A DNA stretch of 64,000 nt from Dyadobacter jiangsuensis. GTDB taxonomy: Bacteria > Bacteroidota > Bacteroidia > Cytophagales > Spirosomataceae. Numbering within the stretch: position 1 is the first letter of the stretch; each line of letters begins with the position of its first letter. The stretch covers positions 53,964 through 117,963 of the forward strand of contig NZ_PYAS01000018.1 of assembly GCF_003014695.1 (NCBI RefSeq), in the 5' to 3' direction. The translations under genes and the position numbers were made by a program. The notes under the pieces were generated by a model that saw only the letters and a list, made by a program, of their open reading frames with translations, was not told where the DNA came from and did no database searches. Shown in pieces: positions 35,099 through 43,708 of this stretch.

Positions 35099-35683
35099 TC
35101 AGACTGACTGCCTCAGGGCTCTTGCCTGCTCTATCACGCTTTTGATGTCAAAATACATGGTCCTGAAATTTCCGCATGGTGCAGTATGGTCGCTATCCAC
35201 GTGTTCGAAGCCGAAACGCTCGTAATAACCGGATATGTCATACCCCGTGTCCGGGTCAAACAACGCATCCACTGTGATGAATCTGATACCAACGCGATTC
35301 GTCAGATCGTTGGTTACGTACTGTATCGCCCATTCCAGAAGCCTGCTTCCTACACCTTTCGCACGCCTGTCCGCAGCCAGCCAGCCGATTTTAATGGCAG
35401 GAAATGTTTTGTAACCAATACCTTCGTTTTCGAGCAGACAGTATTCACTGGTTAGTTTATCCGCCATTAATGTAATATACCCTGCTAGATTGTTTCCGTG
35501 CTCTACTATCCAGCATTTGCTCGTCAGCGACTTACATTCCATTTTAATTTTTCTCCCTTTGATGTAGGTAGCAAAATCATTGCGAATGCATTTAAAACCC
35601 TGACCTAGGTTGTCCAAGTCAGGGTTCATTTCTTTCACTTCACATTCTAAAAAATCGATTCCTTCAAATCTTGTGTGTGACAT
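35099..35683 (-). CDS. GNAT acetyltransferase, TacT/AtaT-like, possible toxin
   Basis: A 194-residue protein of the GNAT fold. Acetyl-CoA loop RRAKGVGSRLL (106-116), and C-terminal YYERFGF (153-159), the segment that carries the catalytic Tyr in TacT/AtaT toxins. The N-terminal part (GFKCIRNDFATYIK, then CWIVEH.NNLAGYITLMAD) follows the pattern of tRNA-acetylating GNAT toxins (F.C....L..YL...a). The ATG directly follows the TAA of a 57-codon gene (35684-35857), an arrangement typical of antitoxin-toxin pairs. It could equally be an ordinary GNAT enzyme. The gene is AT-rich compared with its neighbours, hinting at transfer. Confidence 0.8.
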   Translation of the reverse strand: MSHTRFEGIDFLECEVKEMNPDLDNLGQGFKCIRNDFATYIKGRKIKMECKSLTSKCWIVEHGNNLAGYITLMADKLTSEYCLLENEGIGYKTFPAIKIGWLAADRRAKGVGSRLLEWAIQYVTNDLTNRVGIRFITVDALFDPDTGYDISGYYERFGFEHVDSDHTAPCGNFRTMYFDIKSVIEQARALRQSV

Positions 35684-35857
35684 TTACTTATCATTTTTTG
35701 CCATTCGCTCAGCATTTACTATTCGTTCAGCTACCCTCCTCGCAGTAGCCAGTGCTTGTTCATTCGCAATGTAGCCACCAGAATCAATCGCTTTCAACAG
35801 CTCCTCGGCTTGCTTTCCCACAACGGGTTTCGATATGGTGTTGCCTGTGTATTTCAT
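35684..35857 (-). CDS. 57-residue protein upstream of GNAT gene, candidate antitoxin
   Basis: A short frame: ATG at 35855-35857, TAA at 35684-35686, immediately followed by the ATG of the GNAT gene. It encodes a charged, largely helical protein beginning MKYTGNTISKPVVGKQ and ending AERIVNAERMAKNDK. The pattern LATARRVAERIVNAERMA looks like an amphipathic helix. The first ~18 residues could form a strand, but no ribbon-helix-helix or other DNA-binding motif is certain. Zero-base spacing predicts co-translation with the GNAT protein. I recognise no family. Confidence 0.65.
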   Translation of the reverse strand: MKYTGNTISKPVVGKQAEELLKAIDSGGYIANEQALATARRVAERIVNAERMAKNDK

Positions 35858-35982
35858 ATTGATCGCATGAGTTTTTGATGTTCAAAAATAAAACATTCCT
35901 TCCTGTAATCAACTAGCCGTTTTTCACATACTTACCATACAACCCGTCTCATTTATCAAGCGACAAAAAACTTTTCAATAGC

Positions 35983-37083
35983 TCATTTAAACACCGTTTT
36001 CACAGGTTCTCCCACGGGGTGATTGGCAGCGAATTTGAAGCCCATCAGCTGCGCCACGGTTTGAGCGAACTGGTCCTGGTAAACCTGCGACTGGCTTTTC
36101 ATTTCGCCGGTTGCCGGGGTATCCGGGCCTATGACCGCCATCCAGGTTTCGTTGGAGCCCGGTGCCGAGGTGCCATGGCTTGTCCAGCGGTCGCCAAGGC
36201 CACGGCCGTGGTCGGGATAAACGATGATGGTGGTTTTGTCTTTATAGAATGGATCAGCCTGCATGTAGTTCCAAAGGCTTGCTACCATCGCATCGACGTA
36301 ATGCGCGCCGTCGAGATACGAATCATATTGGCCGTGATGACCGAACTCGTCCATGTCTGCAAAGTCGATATGCACCACGCGCGGGTGGTTCGCCTCGATG
36401 TACGAGCGTGTCAATGCATAGGTATGCGCGTCGAAACGCACCGTTTTGCCAAAGTATTCAGGCAGATAATTTTGGAGCTCGTTGGCCAGTTTCTGGGCTT
36501 CGGTGAGGTTGTTTCCTTTCACTTTCTCGCCGGGAATATTCACGAGCATGCCGTTGCGATCGCGGTTGAGAATGCGGGAGAGCGCGTCCCACGAAGCAAA
36601 TGTGACCACTTTGCCCTCGATCCCCTTTTGCTTGTTGAAGAATTCGAGTACGTTTTCGTTCGGGTTGTTCGGATAATCATTGCTGTTAACTTTCTCGTCG
36701 TAGTATCCGCAAAGCGTTTCGCTCCGGCCCGGATAAGAAAACCAGTATTTGTTACGAACATTCATAAGGTTACCCAAATCGCGGTTACCATAAAGCTGCC
36801 CATGTTTTGAAATGGTATTCCAAAAGAAGGGCATCAGCTTATTGCGGCGTTCGGCGACGTTTTTGCCCCAGTATTTCGTGCTCATCGCCGCCGAATCCTG
36901 CTGGCGGTATTTTTTGGTATAAAACAAAACCGAATCCGCTCCGCGGAAGATCTCCTGCCAGCGACAGCCGTCGACGGAGATCATGACTACATTTTTCGTT
37001 TTGGTTTGGGCGACAGCCGTAATGCTCACGGCTACCGTGAATACTGCCGCCAGAATCGAGGTGAGTACAAAGGTTTTCATCAT
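35983..37083 (-). CDS. Secreted alkaline-phosphatase-superfamily phosphoesterase
   Basis: A 366-residue protein with a signal peptide ending near VAQ (residue 26). Alkaline phosphatase superfamily features: VVMISVDGCRWQEIF (metal Asp), SYPGRSETLCG (nucleophile region), HIDFADMDEFGHHG and YPDHGRG (metal-binding Asp/His). It should hydrolyse a phosphate (or phosphonate/sulfate) ester in the periplasm or at the surface. It is the third gene of the SusC-SusD locus, 66 bases past SusD and behind a terminator hairpin. It may process the ligand imported by the SusC/D pair (inference). Confidence 0.87.
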   Translation of the reverse strand: MMKTFVLTSILAAVFTVAVSITAVAQTKTKNVVMISVDGCRWQEIFRGADSVLFYTKKYRQQDSAAMSTKYWGKNVAERRNKLMPFFWNTISKHGQLYGNRDLGNLMNVRNKYWFSYPGRSETLCGYYDEKVNSNDYPNNPNENVLEFFNKQKGIEGKVVTFASWDALSRILNRDRNGMLVNIPGEKVKGNNLTEAQKLANELQNYLPEYFGKTVRFDAHTYALTRSYIEANHPRVVHIDFADMDEFGHHGQYDSYLDGAHYVDAMVASLWNYMQADPFYKDKTTIIVYPDHGRGLGDRWTSHGTSAPGSNETWMAVIGPDTPATGEMKSQSQVYQDQFAQTVAQLMGFKFAANHPVGEPVKTVFK

Positions 37084-37108
37084 GTTAAGGTTAAGAGTCC
37101 GGAAAAGT

Positions 37109-37142
37109 AAAAACTTCCTCCGGACTGACGATCCGGAGGAAG
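37109..37142 (-). terminator. Hairpin between SusD and phosphoesterase genes (terminator/attenuator)
   Basis: An 11-bp perfect stem, CTTCCTCCGGA (37114-37124) and TCCGGAGGAAG (37132-37142), with a 7-base loop. On the minus strand it is followed by TTTTTACTTTT. It lies right after the SusD stop and 26 bases before the phosphoesterase ATG, so it would limit downstream expression. Confidence 0.75.
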
Positions 37143-37149
37143 GAGAAAT

Positions 37150-38628
37150 TTATTTAACAAGCCACATCACGCCATTCTGCGTGTCGGCTCCATTGAACTG
37201 CGTTTTGAGCGAGGCTTTCACATTCACCTCATTGGTCGTGTATTCCGAGGTCGGGTAAGCCCAGCGGACGGGGATCTGGTTGTTGTTTGAATTGGATTGA
37301 CCGATATCGAATGCAGGAATACCCGTTCGGCGGTAGTTGTAAAATGCCTGGCGTCCCGAGTTTTCGAAGAATGCCATGTACTTCTGTTCCAAAATCTTCT
37401 GCAAACCTTTGTCGGTGTTACCCGGGTACGGGTTCGCCGCCAGGAATTTATCGATTTCCGATTGAGCAATGTTGTAAAACTTCATCGACTCCGTCACGCC
37501 CTTGTTGTAGTAATCTGCCGCATTCCCGGCCAGCCAGCCGCGGTTGATTCCCTCTGCAATGCTGAAATTCACTTCATGCGCACCCAGCTGGATTGCCGGC
37601 ACACCCGCCGCTGATGCTTCCCAATAGTCGAAATTAATCATCGAAAGTAATCCTTTTCCCGCTTCTTCGAGCAATGTCGATTGCAGGTCGCCGGTTTTGC
37701 CGCCGCCGTAGCGCAGGTACACATCCGCATTACCTTTTAATGCCTCGGCTGGCAATGCCACTACGAGCAGGCGCGGGTCGCGGGTCGTTTTGGCGATATT
37801 CACAAAGGTAGCACCCAGCGTGTTGCGCTTGTCGTTTTTCACCACGACCCCATTGCTAGGCCACAGCGGGTAAGTATTAATGGTATTGTAAACAACCTGG
37901 AAGTTATCCGCATTGGTGGTAATAAGCGGGTATTTCGCCGGATCGTTCACGATCGCCGCGAACTGCTGCTTTACGTTCAGGTCGGCGGTATCGTCGGCAC
38001 GTTTGCTAAGGCTGATAAGCACGCGCAGCCGGTACGAGTTGATCAGCTTCTGCCATTTGGCCAGATCGCCGCCGTACAGGTAATCGCCCGAAATAGCGGG
38101 CTTTTTCGCGATAAGCGCGGGCATTTCGGCATTGGCTTCATCCAGCCATTTCAACACCTGGACGTAGATGTCCTTCTGACTATCGTATTTCGGCTTGAAA
38201 ACCTCGTCGCTCACGCCTTTGATCGCCTCCGACATCGGGACGTCTCCGAACATTTCGGTGGCGCGGCTGTAAAAATATGCCTTGAAAAACTTCGCGAGCG
38301 TGAGGTAATGCGCGCCCACGTCGCCGGCTTTGGTCGCTTCGATCTCCATCCGGCTCACATTGCGGAGCGAGTTGTAGAAAACGTCGTAGGAACCGGTCGT
38401 CCAGCCGTAGGCCTGGCCGTCATAGTAGGCCTCGTTCTGCGTCATGAACTGGTTATGACGGTGATCGGTACTCCATGGCGAATCCCAGGTGTTGGTCAAA
38501 ATCCCCGTGAGGATAAGGTCCGCGGATGGATTGGTAATCGCGCCCGGGTCCTTTTGCAGCGTATCGATATCCTGGCAGCTTCCCAGCCCGAGCGCCAGCG
38601 ACAATATCATGTATTTGATCTTTTTCAT
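37150..38628 (-). CDS. SusD/RagB-like outer-membrane lipoprotein (SusD-like_2 type)
   Basis: A 492-residue protein with lipoprotein signal LGLGSC (Cys near residue 18) followed by QDIDTLQKDPGAITNPSADLIL, the usual SusD start. TPR-like helices follow (YLTLAKFFKAYFYSRATEMFGDVPMSEAIKG near 107-138). The C-terminus has EQKYMAFFENSGRQAFYNYRRTGIP...WAYPTSEY, characteristic of the SusD-like_2 group. It forms the lid of the SusC channel on the cell surface and binds the ligand. Its start is 12 bases after the SusC stop, so the two are co-transcribed. Confidence 0.95.
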   Translation of the reverse strand: MKKIKYMILSLALGLGSCQDIDTLQKDPGAITNPSADLILTGILTNTWDSPWSTDHRHNQFMTQNEAYYDGQAYGWTTGSYDVFYNSLRNVSRMEIEATKAGDVGAHYLTLAKFFKAYFYSRATEMFGDVPMSEAIKGVSDEVFKPKYDSQKDIYVQVLKWLDEANAEMPALIAKKPAISGDYLYGGDLAKWQKLINSYRLRVLISLSKRADDTADLNVKQQFAAIVNDPAKYPLITTNADNFQVVYNTINTYPLWPSNGVVVKNDKRNTLGATFVNIAKTTRDPRLLVVALPAEALKGNADVYLRYGGGKTGDLQSTLLEEAGKGLLSMINFDYWEASAAGVPAIQLGAHEVNFSIAEGINRGWLAGNAADYYNKGVTESMKFYNIAQSEIDKFLAANPYPGNTDKGLQKILEQKYMAFFENSGRQAFYNYRRTGIPAFDIGQSNSNNNQIPVRWAYPTSEYTTNEVNVKASLKTQFNGADTQNGVMWLVK

Positions 38629-38640
38629 TGGTAATTCCGG

Positions 38641-41600
38641 TTAGAAAGTCACATTCAAATTGGCCCCGAAGCTCTTCACAGACGGCGTCTGGAAACTGGT
38701 AGTCGTGCCTGTAAACTGATCGAGGTCGATGTTTTTGGTATATTTCCCTGTAAAATAGAGCAGGTTACGTCCCACGAGCGACAGGCTGGCCGCGGATGCG
38801 AAATGTGTTTTCGAAAGCAGTTTCGCAGGGAAATTGTACGTCAGCACAACCTCGCGCAGTTTTACGTAGGTACGGTTCTTGGCAGCGATGTATCCCGACT
38901 GGTAGTAATTTGTCGCCCACGCCTGCCAAAGTACCGGCACGTTGTTGTCTGTAAACTCACGGGTATCGGAGATCACATTACCATCCTGATCGGTGTTCAG
39001 CTGTCCTTTCACGATCCGTTTTCCGCTGGTCATCACAGAGCCCTTGTAGTCGGGATTATCACGGTTTTGCCAGTCTTTCAACCGGTATTCGTTCGCCGAT
39101 TCCGGCGCCGTACCGCTACCGAACTGCTTGGTATACATATAGTTGTTCACCTTTCCACCGAAACGGCCATCCACCTGGAAGCTCAGCGTGAACGATTTGT
39201 GCGTGAACGTGTTATTGATTCCCGCCGTGAATTTGTTGTCGTAATAGCCGATTTTCGAGTTGTACGGATTGTAAGCAGGCATTCCGTTCGAACCTACAAT
39301 GATATTACCGGCTTCGTCACGCTGAAAATCTTTGATATAATAGGCGTCCTGACGCTCTCCAACATGAATGTTACCATCCCGCTGTTGCACACCGTCGATC
39401 TTGTCGAGCCATTTGTGGTTCAGCGACCAGTTGGCCGACACATTCCAGGTCAGGTTTTCGTTCTTCACGACTGTTCCGTCTACGCCCAGTTCAATCCCTT
39501 TGCGTACGTACGTGAAGGCGTTGCGCTGCACACCCGACACGCCCGAAGTAATGGACGTAGGCACACTCACGATGCCGGGTCCTTCGACATTCCGGAACAC
39601 CGCCGCGTCGAAACCGAGTCTGTTATGCAGGAAGCGCATTTCCAAACCGAGTTCGAAGGTTTTCACACGAGCTGCTTGCAGGTTATCGCTGTAAAGCGTG
39701 CCGGTGTAGCTCACGCCGGTGTAGGAGTTGTTCCAGGGCGCCGAACTCGTGTAAGTCGGGAGCAGTTTATAAATGTCGTATTGCAAGTTCTCGTCCACAA
39801 AATCGCTCGCCACATTGGCATAAGCACCGCGCACCTTCGCAAATGAGATGGCTTGCGGCAGGTCGATCACCTCCGAAAGCACCGCGCTCAATGAAGCCGA
39901 CGGGTAGAAATAGGTATTGTTCTTTTTCGGCATCGTGCTCGAACGGTCGGCCCGGCCTGTGAGGCTCAGGAAGAGGAAGTCTTTGTATTCCATATCCACA
40001 AAACCATAAACACTTCCCACCCAGCGCTTGGCGTAGTCATTGGTAGACGTCGAAGGCTGTACGGAGTTCGAAAGATCGTACACACCCGGCACGAGCAAGC
40101 CTTTGGTGGTTTTACCGGTAAGCGAAGTCACTTTCACCGAGCGAAGGTTACCGTACAACGAGGCATTCAATCCGAAATCCTTCCCGAAGCGGTTCTCGTA
40201 TTTCAACGAAGCTTCGGTATTGTTCTCCCAGAATGTGTCATAAGTTTCGGAGTAGCCGCCGGCCTGGTTCGGAAAACCGAAATTGTAAAGGTTCGACGAA
40301 ATCGGGGCGCGTGTGCTGCGGTTGCGATTCCAGGTGCTCACGTTGGTGCGTGCATTGAACGTCAGCTTGTCGCTGATTTTGTAATTCATCTGCGCGAAAC
40401 CGTACACATCGTTCTTATAATAGGTTTTCAATGCCTCGTAGGCGGTCATCCATGGGTTATCGTAGATGGTATATTCCCGGTTGTACTGCTGGGCATTCTC
40501 CTTGCCGGGCTGCCAGTAGTTGCGTAGGTCGTTCACGTCGTAATCCACCCCACCCCACACGGTAAATATGTAAATTGGGCTGGCGGGACCGTAATCGAGC
40601 GTCGGATAGTTGGGCGAATATTGGCGGTTGTAGTTGATGCTCGCGTCAAAGCGCATCTTTTTACCTGCATTAATTCCCCCTGAAATGTTCACGTTGGTAC
40701 CGCCAAGTTTGGTATTGGGCATCTGGCCGCGCTGGAATGTCTGTGAAAGCGACAGGCGGAAATCACCGAACTCGTTTTTGCTGGAAATAGCCAGGTTATT
40801 GGTGCTCAGCAAGCCGTTACGAAGGAAGTTGGTGAGGTTATTCTTGCCTCTCGCCAGCCAGGGGATAGGTACCAGTTCGCCGGTTTTTGGGTCTTTGGGA
40901 CTGTTGTACTGGGTAATGAGCTGCCCTTCGAAACGCGGGCCCCAGATATTGTAGTCGTTGTCGTTGATCCCGCCGCCGCGGCCGTCTTTAAATGCATATT
41001 CGTAGTCACTACCCGGGCCGTATTCCGACTGGTATTTGGGGATTGCATTAAAACCGGTCTGCAACTGGGTACTCGAATTGAAATCGACCGTAAAGCCTTT
41101 CTTCGCGCCGCTGCCTTTTTTGGTAGTGATGATGATCGCCCCGTTCTGGCCGCGGTTACCGTACAATGCAGCCGCACTCGCTCCTTTCAGCACGGAATAG
41201 GTCTCGATGTCGTCCGGGCTCAGGTTCCAGGAATCGGTGTTCATCGGCACGCCGTCGACCACATACAATACCCTGTCGCGTCCGCGCAAGGTCACCTGCG
41301 GGCTGGAAAGCAAATCGGGGCTTTGTGCGATCGTAAGGCCTGCTACCTTGCCCGTCAGCGAGCTGATCGCATTCGGTTCCCGCGCTTTCACCATGGTAGC
41401 GCCCTTCACTTCCGACACCGAATAACCCACCGCCTTTTTCTCCTTCTTAATACCCAAAGCGGTGACCACCACTTCATTAAGCTGACGCTGGTTGGCTGTT
41501 AAAGCAATGTCGATCACCGTTCTGTTCCCAACTGCCATTTCCTGCGAAATGAAGCCCAGGAAAGAAAACACCAACGTATCTTTTTCACTATCAACCCGCA

Positions 41601-41919
41601 GTACGTACTTCCCGGTAGCGTCGGTAACCGTCCCGCGTGAGGTTCCTTTGATGAGGATATTCACTCCGACGAGCCCTTCCTTGCCTGCACCTTCGGTAAC
41701 TTTACCGCTGATAGCCCGCTCATTCTCGGCTGCATTAAGTGTCGAACGTACAGCTTTATACGTACGCTCTCCCGCAAGCGCATTTTCCCGCCTCAGCTTG
41801 GCACCATAGGCGTCCGCTTCGCCGGGAAGCACCGCCGAGAGCCCCAGGCACAGCGTGAGCGCAACAGACCAGCACCCGCCAGGGCGCTTCCGCTCTAAAA
41901 ACGTAATCTTTTTTTTCAT
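38641..41919 (-). CDS. SusC/RagA-family TonB-dependent outer-membrane transporter
   Basis: A 1092-residue protein with signal peptide (about 1-38). A carboxypeptidase-like regulatory domain (about 70-150, ISGKVTEGAGKEGLVGVNIL) is followed by TonB box/linker and plug with RVLYVVDGVPMN and GASAAALYGNRGQNGAIIITTKKG, the SusC signature. A 22-strand barrel ends in ...SFGANLNVTF with terminal Phe. With the SusD lipoprotein it imports a large ligand using TonB energy. The presence of a phosphoesterase rather than glycosidases in the locus suggests a phosphorylated or non-glycan ligand (inference). No adjacent ECF sigma/FecR regulator is present. Confidence 0.96.
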   Translation of the reverse strand: MKKKITFLERKRPGGCWSVALTLCLGLSAVLPGEADAYGAKLRRENALAGERTYKAVRSTLNAAENERAISGKVTEGAGKEGLVGVNILIKGTSRGTVTDATGKYVLRVDSEKDTLVFSFLGFISQEMAVGNRTVIDIALTANQRQLNEVVVTALGIKKEKKAVGYSVSEVKGATMVKAREPNAISSLTGKVAGLTIAQSPDLLSSPQVTLRGRDRVLYVVDGVPMNTDSWNLSPDDIETYSVLKGASAAALYGNRGQNGAIIITTKKGSGAKKGFTVDFNSSTQLQTGFNAIPKYQSEYGPGSDYEYAFKDGRGGGINDNDYNIWGPRFEGQLITQYNSPKDPKTGELVPIPWLARGKNNLTNFLRNGLLSTNNLAISSKNEFGDFRLSLSQTFQRGQMPNTKLGGTNVNISGGINAGKKMRFDASINYNRQYSPNYPTLDYGPASPIYIFTVWGGVDYDVNDLRNYWQPGKENAQQYNREYTIYDNPWMTAYEALKTYYKNDVYGFAQMNYKISDKLTFNARTNVSTWNRNRSTRAPISSNLYNFGFPNQAGGYSETYDTFWENNTEASLKYENRFGKDFGLNASLYGNLRSVKVTSLTGKTTKGLLVPGVYDLSNSVQPSTSTNDYAKRWVGSVYGFVDMEYKDFLFLSLTGRADRSSTMPKKNNTYFYPSASLSAVLSEVIDLPQAISFAKVRGAYANVASDFVDENLQYDIYKLLPTYTSSAPWNNSYTGVSYTGTLYSDNLQAARVKTFELGLEMRFLHNRLGFDAAVFRNVEGPGIVSVPTSITSGVSGVQRNAFTYVRKGIELGVDGTVVKNENLTWNVSANWSLNHKWLDKIDGVQQRDGNIHVGERQDAYYIKDFQRDEAGNIIVGSNGMPAYNPYNSKIGYYDNKFTAGINNTFTHKSFTLSFQVDGRFGGKVNNYMYTKQFGSGTAPESANEYRLKDWQNRDNPDYKGSVMTSGKRIVKGQLNTDQDGNVISDTREFTDNNVPVLWQAWATNYYQSGYIAAKNRTYVKLREVVLTYNFPAKLLSKTHFASAASLSLVGRNLLYFTGKYTKNIDLDQFTGTTTSFQTPSVKSFGANLNVTF

Positions 41920-42523
41920 AAGTGATTGTTAATTAGCTGGTATTTCAAAGTCAAAAGGGTTCCATCGAAGGCGAAAAAGGCCTTCTTGCAATTGTGCACG
42001 CGGTAAACGCGGGCAAAGCGCTGCACTAGCACCAAACAGCCGGGTGCCCAGGTTCGATCGCCGGGCATATGGTTCCCGGCCAACGGTGGTCGTTCAAAAA
42101 CAAAAGTTGTCGGTTAATTCATGTACAGTCGGGATTGTGAACAAATACTAAACAGTCTTTGATTATCACTACGTCGAAATATTCTGCGGCTAAAACCTAA
42201 AAGTAAAGTATAATTAAACAATCCAAAAACATTTCCCAATATTTATCTTCAAATCCTCCATTATGTGCTCGACCACATCTTCGCAGGTTTACAAATACTC
42301 GATATTTCCGGCTTGCAACACAAAGGTATTTCAGACTTCTCAGAAATAATTTACCTCAATGTTAATTAATATTTAACTTTTACAAGATTCCACCCCCGAC
42401 TGCCCTGCAGCTGCCTGAAAGCGTCCGCCGCATGGGCGGCGATTGTTAAGTATTTGAGAACAATCAAAACTTCTCATTTCCCTAATAATGGCTTAATACC
42501 ACAAAAGCATCTTTGCGGCACTT
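41920..42523. other. 604-base divergent intergenic region upstream of susC-like and PHP genes
   Basis: No coding frame of credible character. It is AT-rich, with a GC-rich hairpin CCGCC-GCATG-GGCGG around 42425-42439. One exact TAnnTTTG on the minus strand (TACCTTTG, complement of 42321-42328) could serve the SusC gene and would give a leader of about 390 bases. A long leader before SusC would leave room for sRNA or attenuation control. No clear promoter for the plus-strand gene was found. Confidence 0.4.
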
Positions 42524-43708
42524 ATGAAGATACTCCGCATATTCCTGCTCGCCTTTTGCTCGTGGGTACTCTGGCTGCTCGTGTCCCAGTTCTTGTTCTG
42601 CCCACGCTACCAGTTCAATGACCCGATTCCCTTCGAAGGCCCCGCCCTTTACAACCCCTACGACTCGATCAGCAGTTCACCGTGGGTCAAATGCAACTTT
42701 CACGCGCATGCGCATGCCTGGGAAGGCGTAACCAACGGGCACGGGACGGCATCGGACATTCATAATGCTTACAAAGCACTGCATTACGGCGTGTATTGCG
42801 TATCAAACTATCACCATATAGATACCACCCATTCTACTCATGCCAATTACCTTCCGGCGTATGAGCATGGGTACAATATCCGGAAAACACACCAGCTAGT
42901 CCTTGGAAGCACCGAAGTGCAATGGCTGGATTATCTTTTTCCGCAAACCGCACATAACAAACAACATGTATTGAGCCATCTCTCTGGGACCGACAATGTG
43001 TTGATACTCAACCATCCGGCGCTCAAAAACGGTTACACCGCCGAGGATCTCGCCCAACTGGCAAATTATGATTGTATGGAGGTACTGAACCCCTCGGTAA
43101 CTTCCACCGCTCAATGGGACGCCGCATTATCGGCCGGTAAGCGGGTATTTATAGTAGGCGACGATGATATTCACGATGTCATCTCAAAAGAACGGCTCGG
43201 CACGCGGTGTACGTTCGTCAACGTCAGGAATAACTCGGCAAGCGAGGTGATCCGTGCGTTAAAAACCGGAAAAAGCTACGGGGTGATCGTCGGCGAAAAC
43301 CAGTCCCACGATTCCATTCCGCATTTGCAGAGCCTGACGGTACACCACGACACAATCCAGGCCCTGATGACGCAAACAGCCAGCGAAGTGACCATCACAG
43401 GCCAAAACGGCAGGGTACTCGCCCTCGCCCGCCACGCCGACCGCATCAGCTACCGCATCACGCCCGGCGACCGCTACGTGCGCGTGACCTTCAAGTATGC
43501 CAACGGCACGGAAGTTTTATTGAACCCTGTGTTTTTCACCCCAAAAAACGGGTATCAGCCGGTGCCCGTTTACGAGAATTTCAACGAAACCATGTTTTTC
43601 AGGAGCATCGGTACCTGCATTCTGGGAGGATGGCTGCTGCTCGTGGTGCGACTGATCACCGGCCAGCGACAGCAACGCTACGGACGACGCAGGCTGTCAT
43701 GGCGATAG
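42524..43708 (+). CDS. Membrane-anchored PHP-domain phosphoesterase-like protein
   Basis: A 394-residue protein with an N-terminal membrane segment (about 4-24) and another near 364-383. Between them is a PHP-type metal site: H60-A-H62-A-H64, E131, H164 in LNHPALKNG and D213-D215/H217 in VGDDDIHD. PHP proteins hydrolyse phosphate esters using a trinuclear metal site. The location suggests the catalytic domain faces the periplasm. The stop overlaps the start of the GT39-like gene by 10 bases, so the pair is co-translated and probably acts in one envelope pathway. I cannot name the substrate. Confidence 0.8.
   Translation: MKILRIFLLAFCSWVLWLLVSQFLFCPRYQFNDPIPFEGPALYNPYDSISSSPWVKCNFHAHAHAWEGVTNGHGTASDIHNAYKALHYGVYCVSNYHHIDTTHSTHANYLPAYEHGYNIRKTHQLVLGSTEVQWLDYLFPQTAHNKQHVLSHLSGTDNVLILNHPALKNGYTAEDLAQLANYDCMEVLNPSVTSTAQWDAALSAGKRVFIVGDDDIHDVISKERLGTRCTFVNVRNNSASEVIRALKTGKSYGVIVGENQSHDSIPHLQSLTVHHDTIQALMTQTASEVTITGQNGRVLALARHADRISYRITPGDRYVRVTFKYANGTEVLLNPVFFTPKNGYQPVPVYENFNETMFFRSIGTCILGGWLLLVVRLITGQRQQRYGRRRLSWR

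Noticed and set aside
38803..39846. 347-codon plus-strand frame opposite the SusC gene
   Set aside because: Shadow of the barrel-coding region, without any motif.
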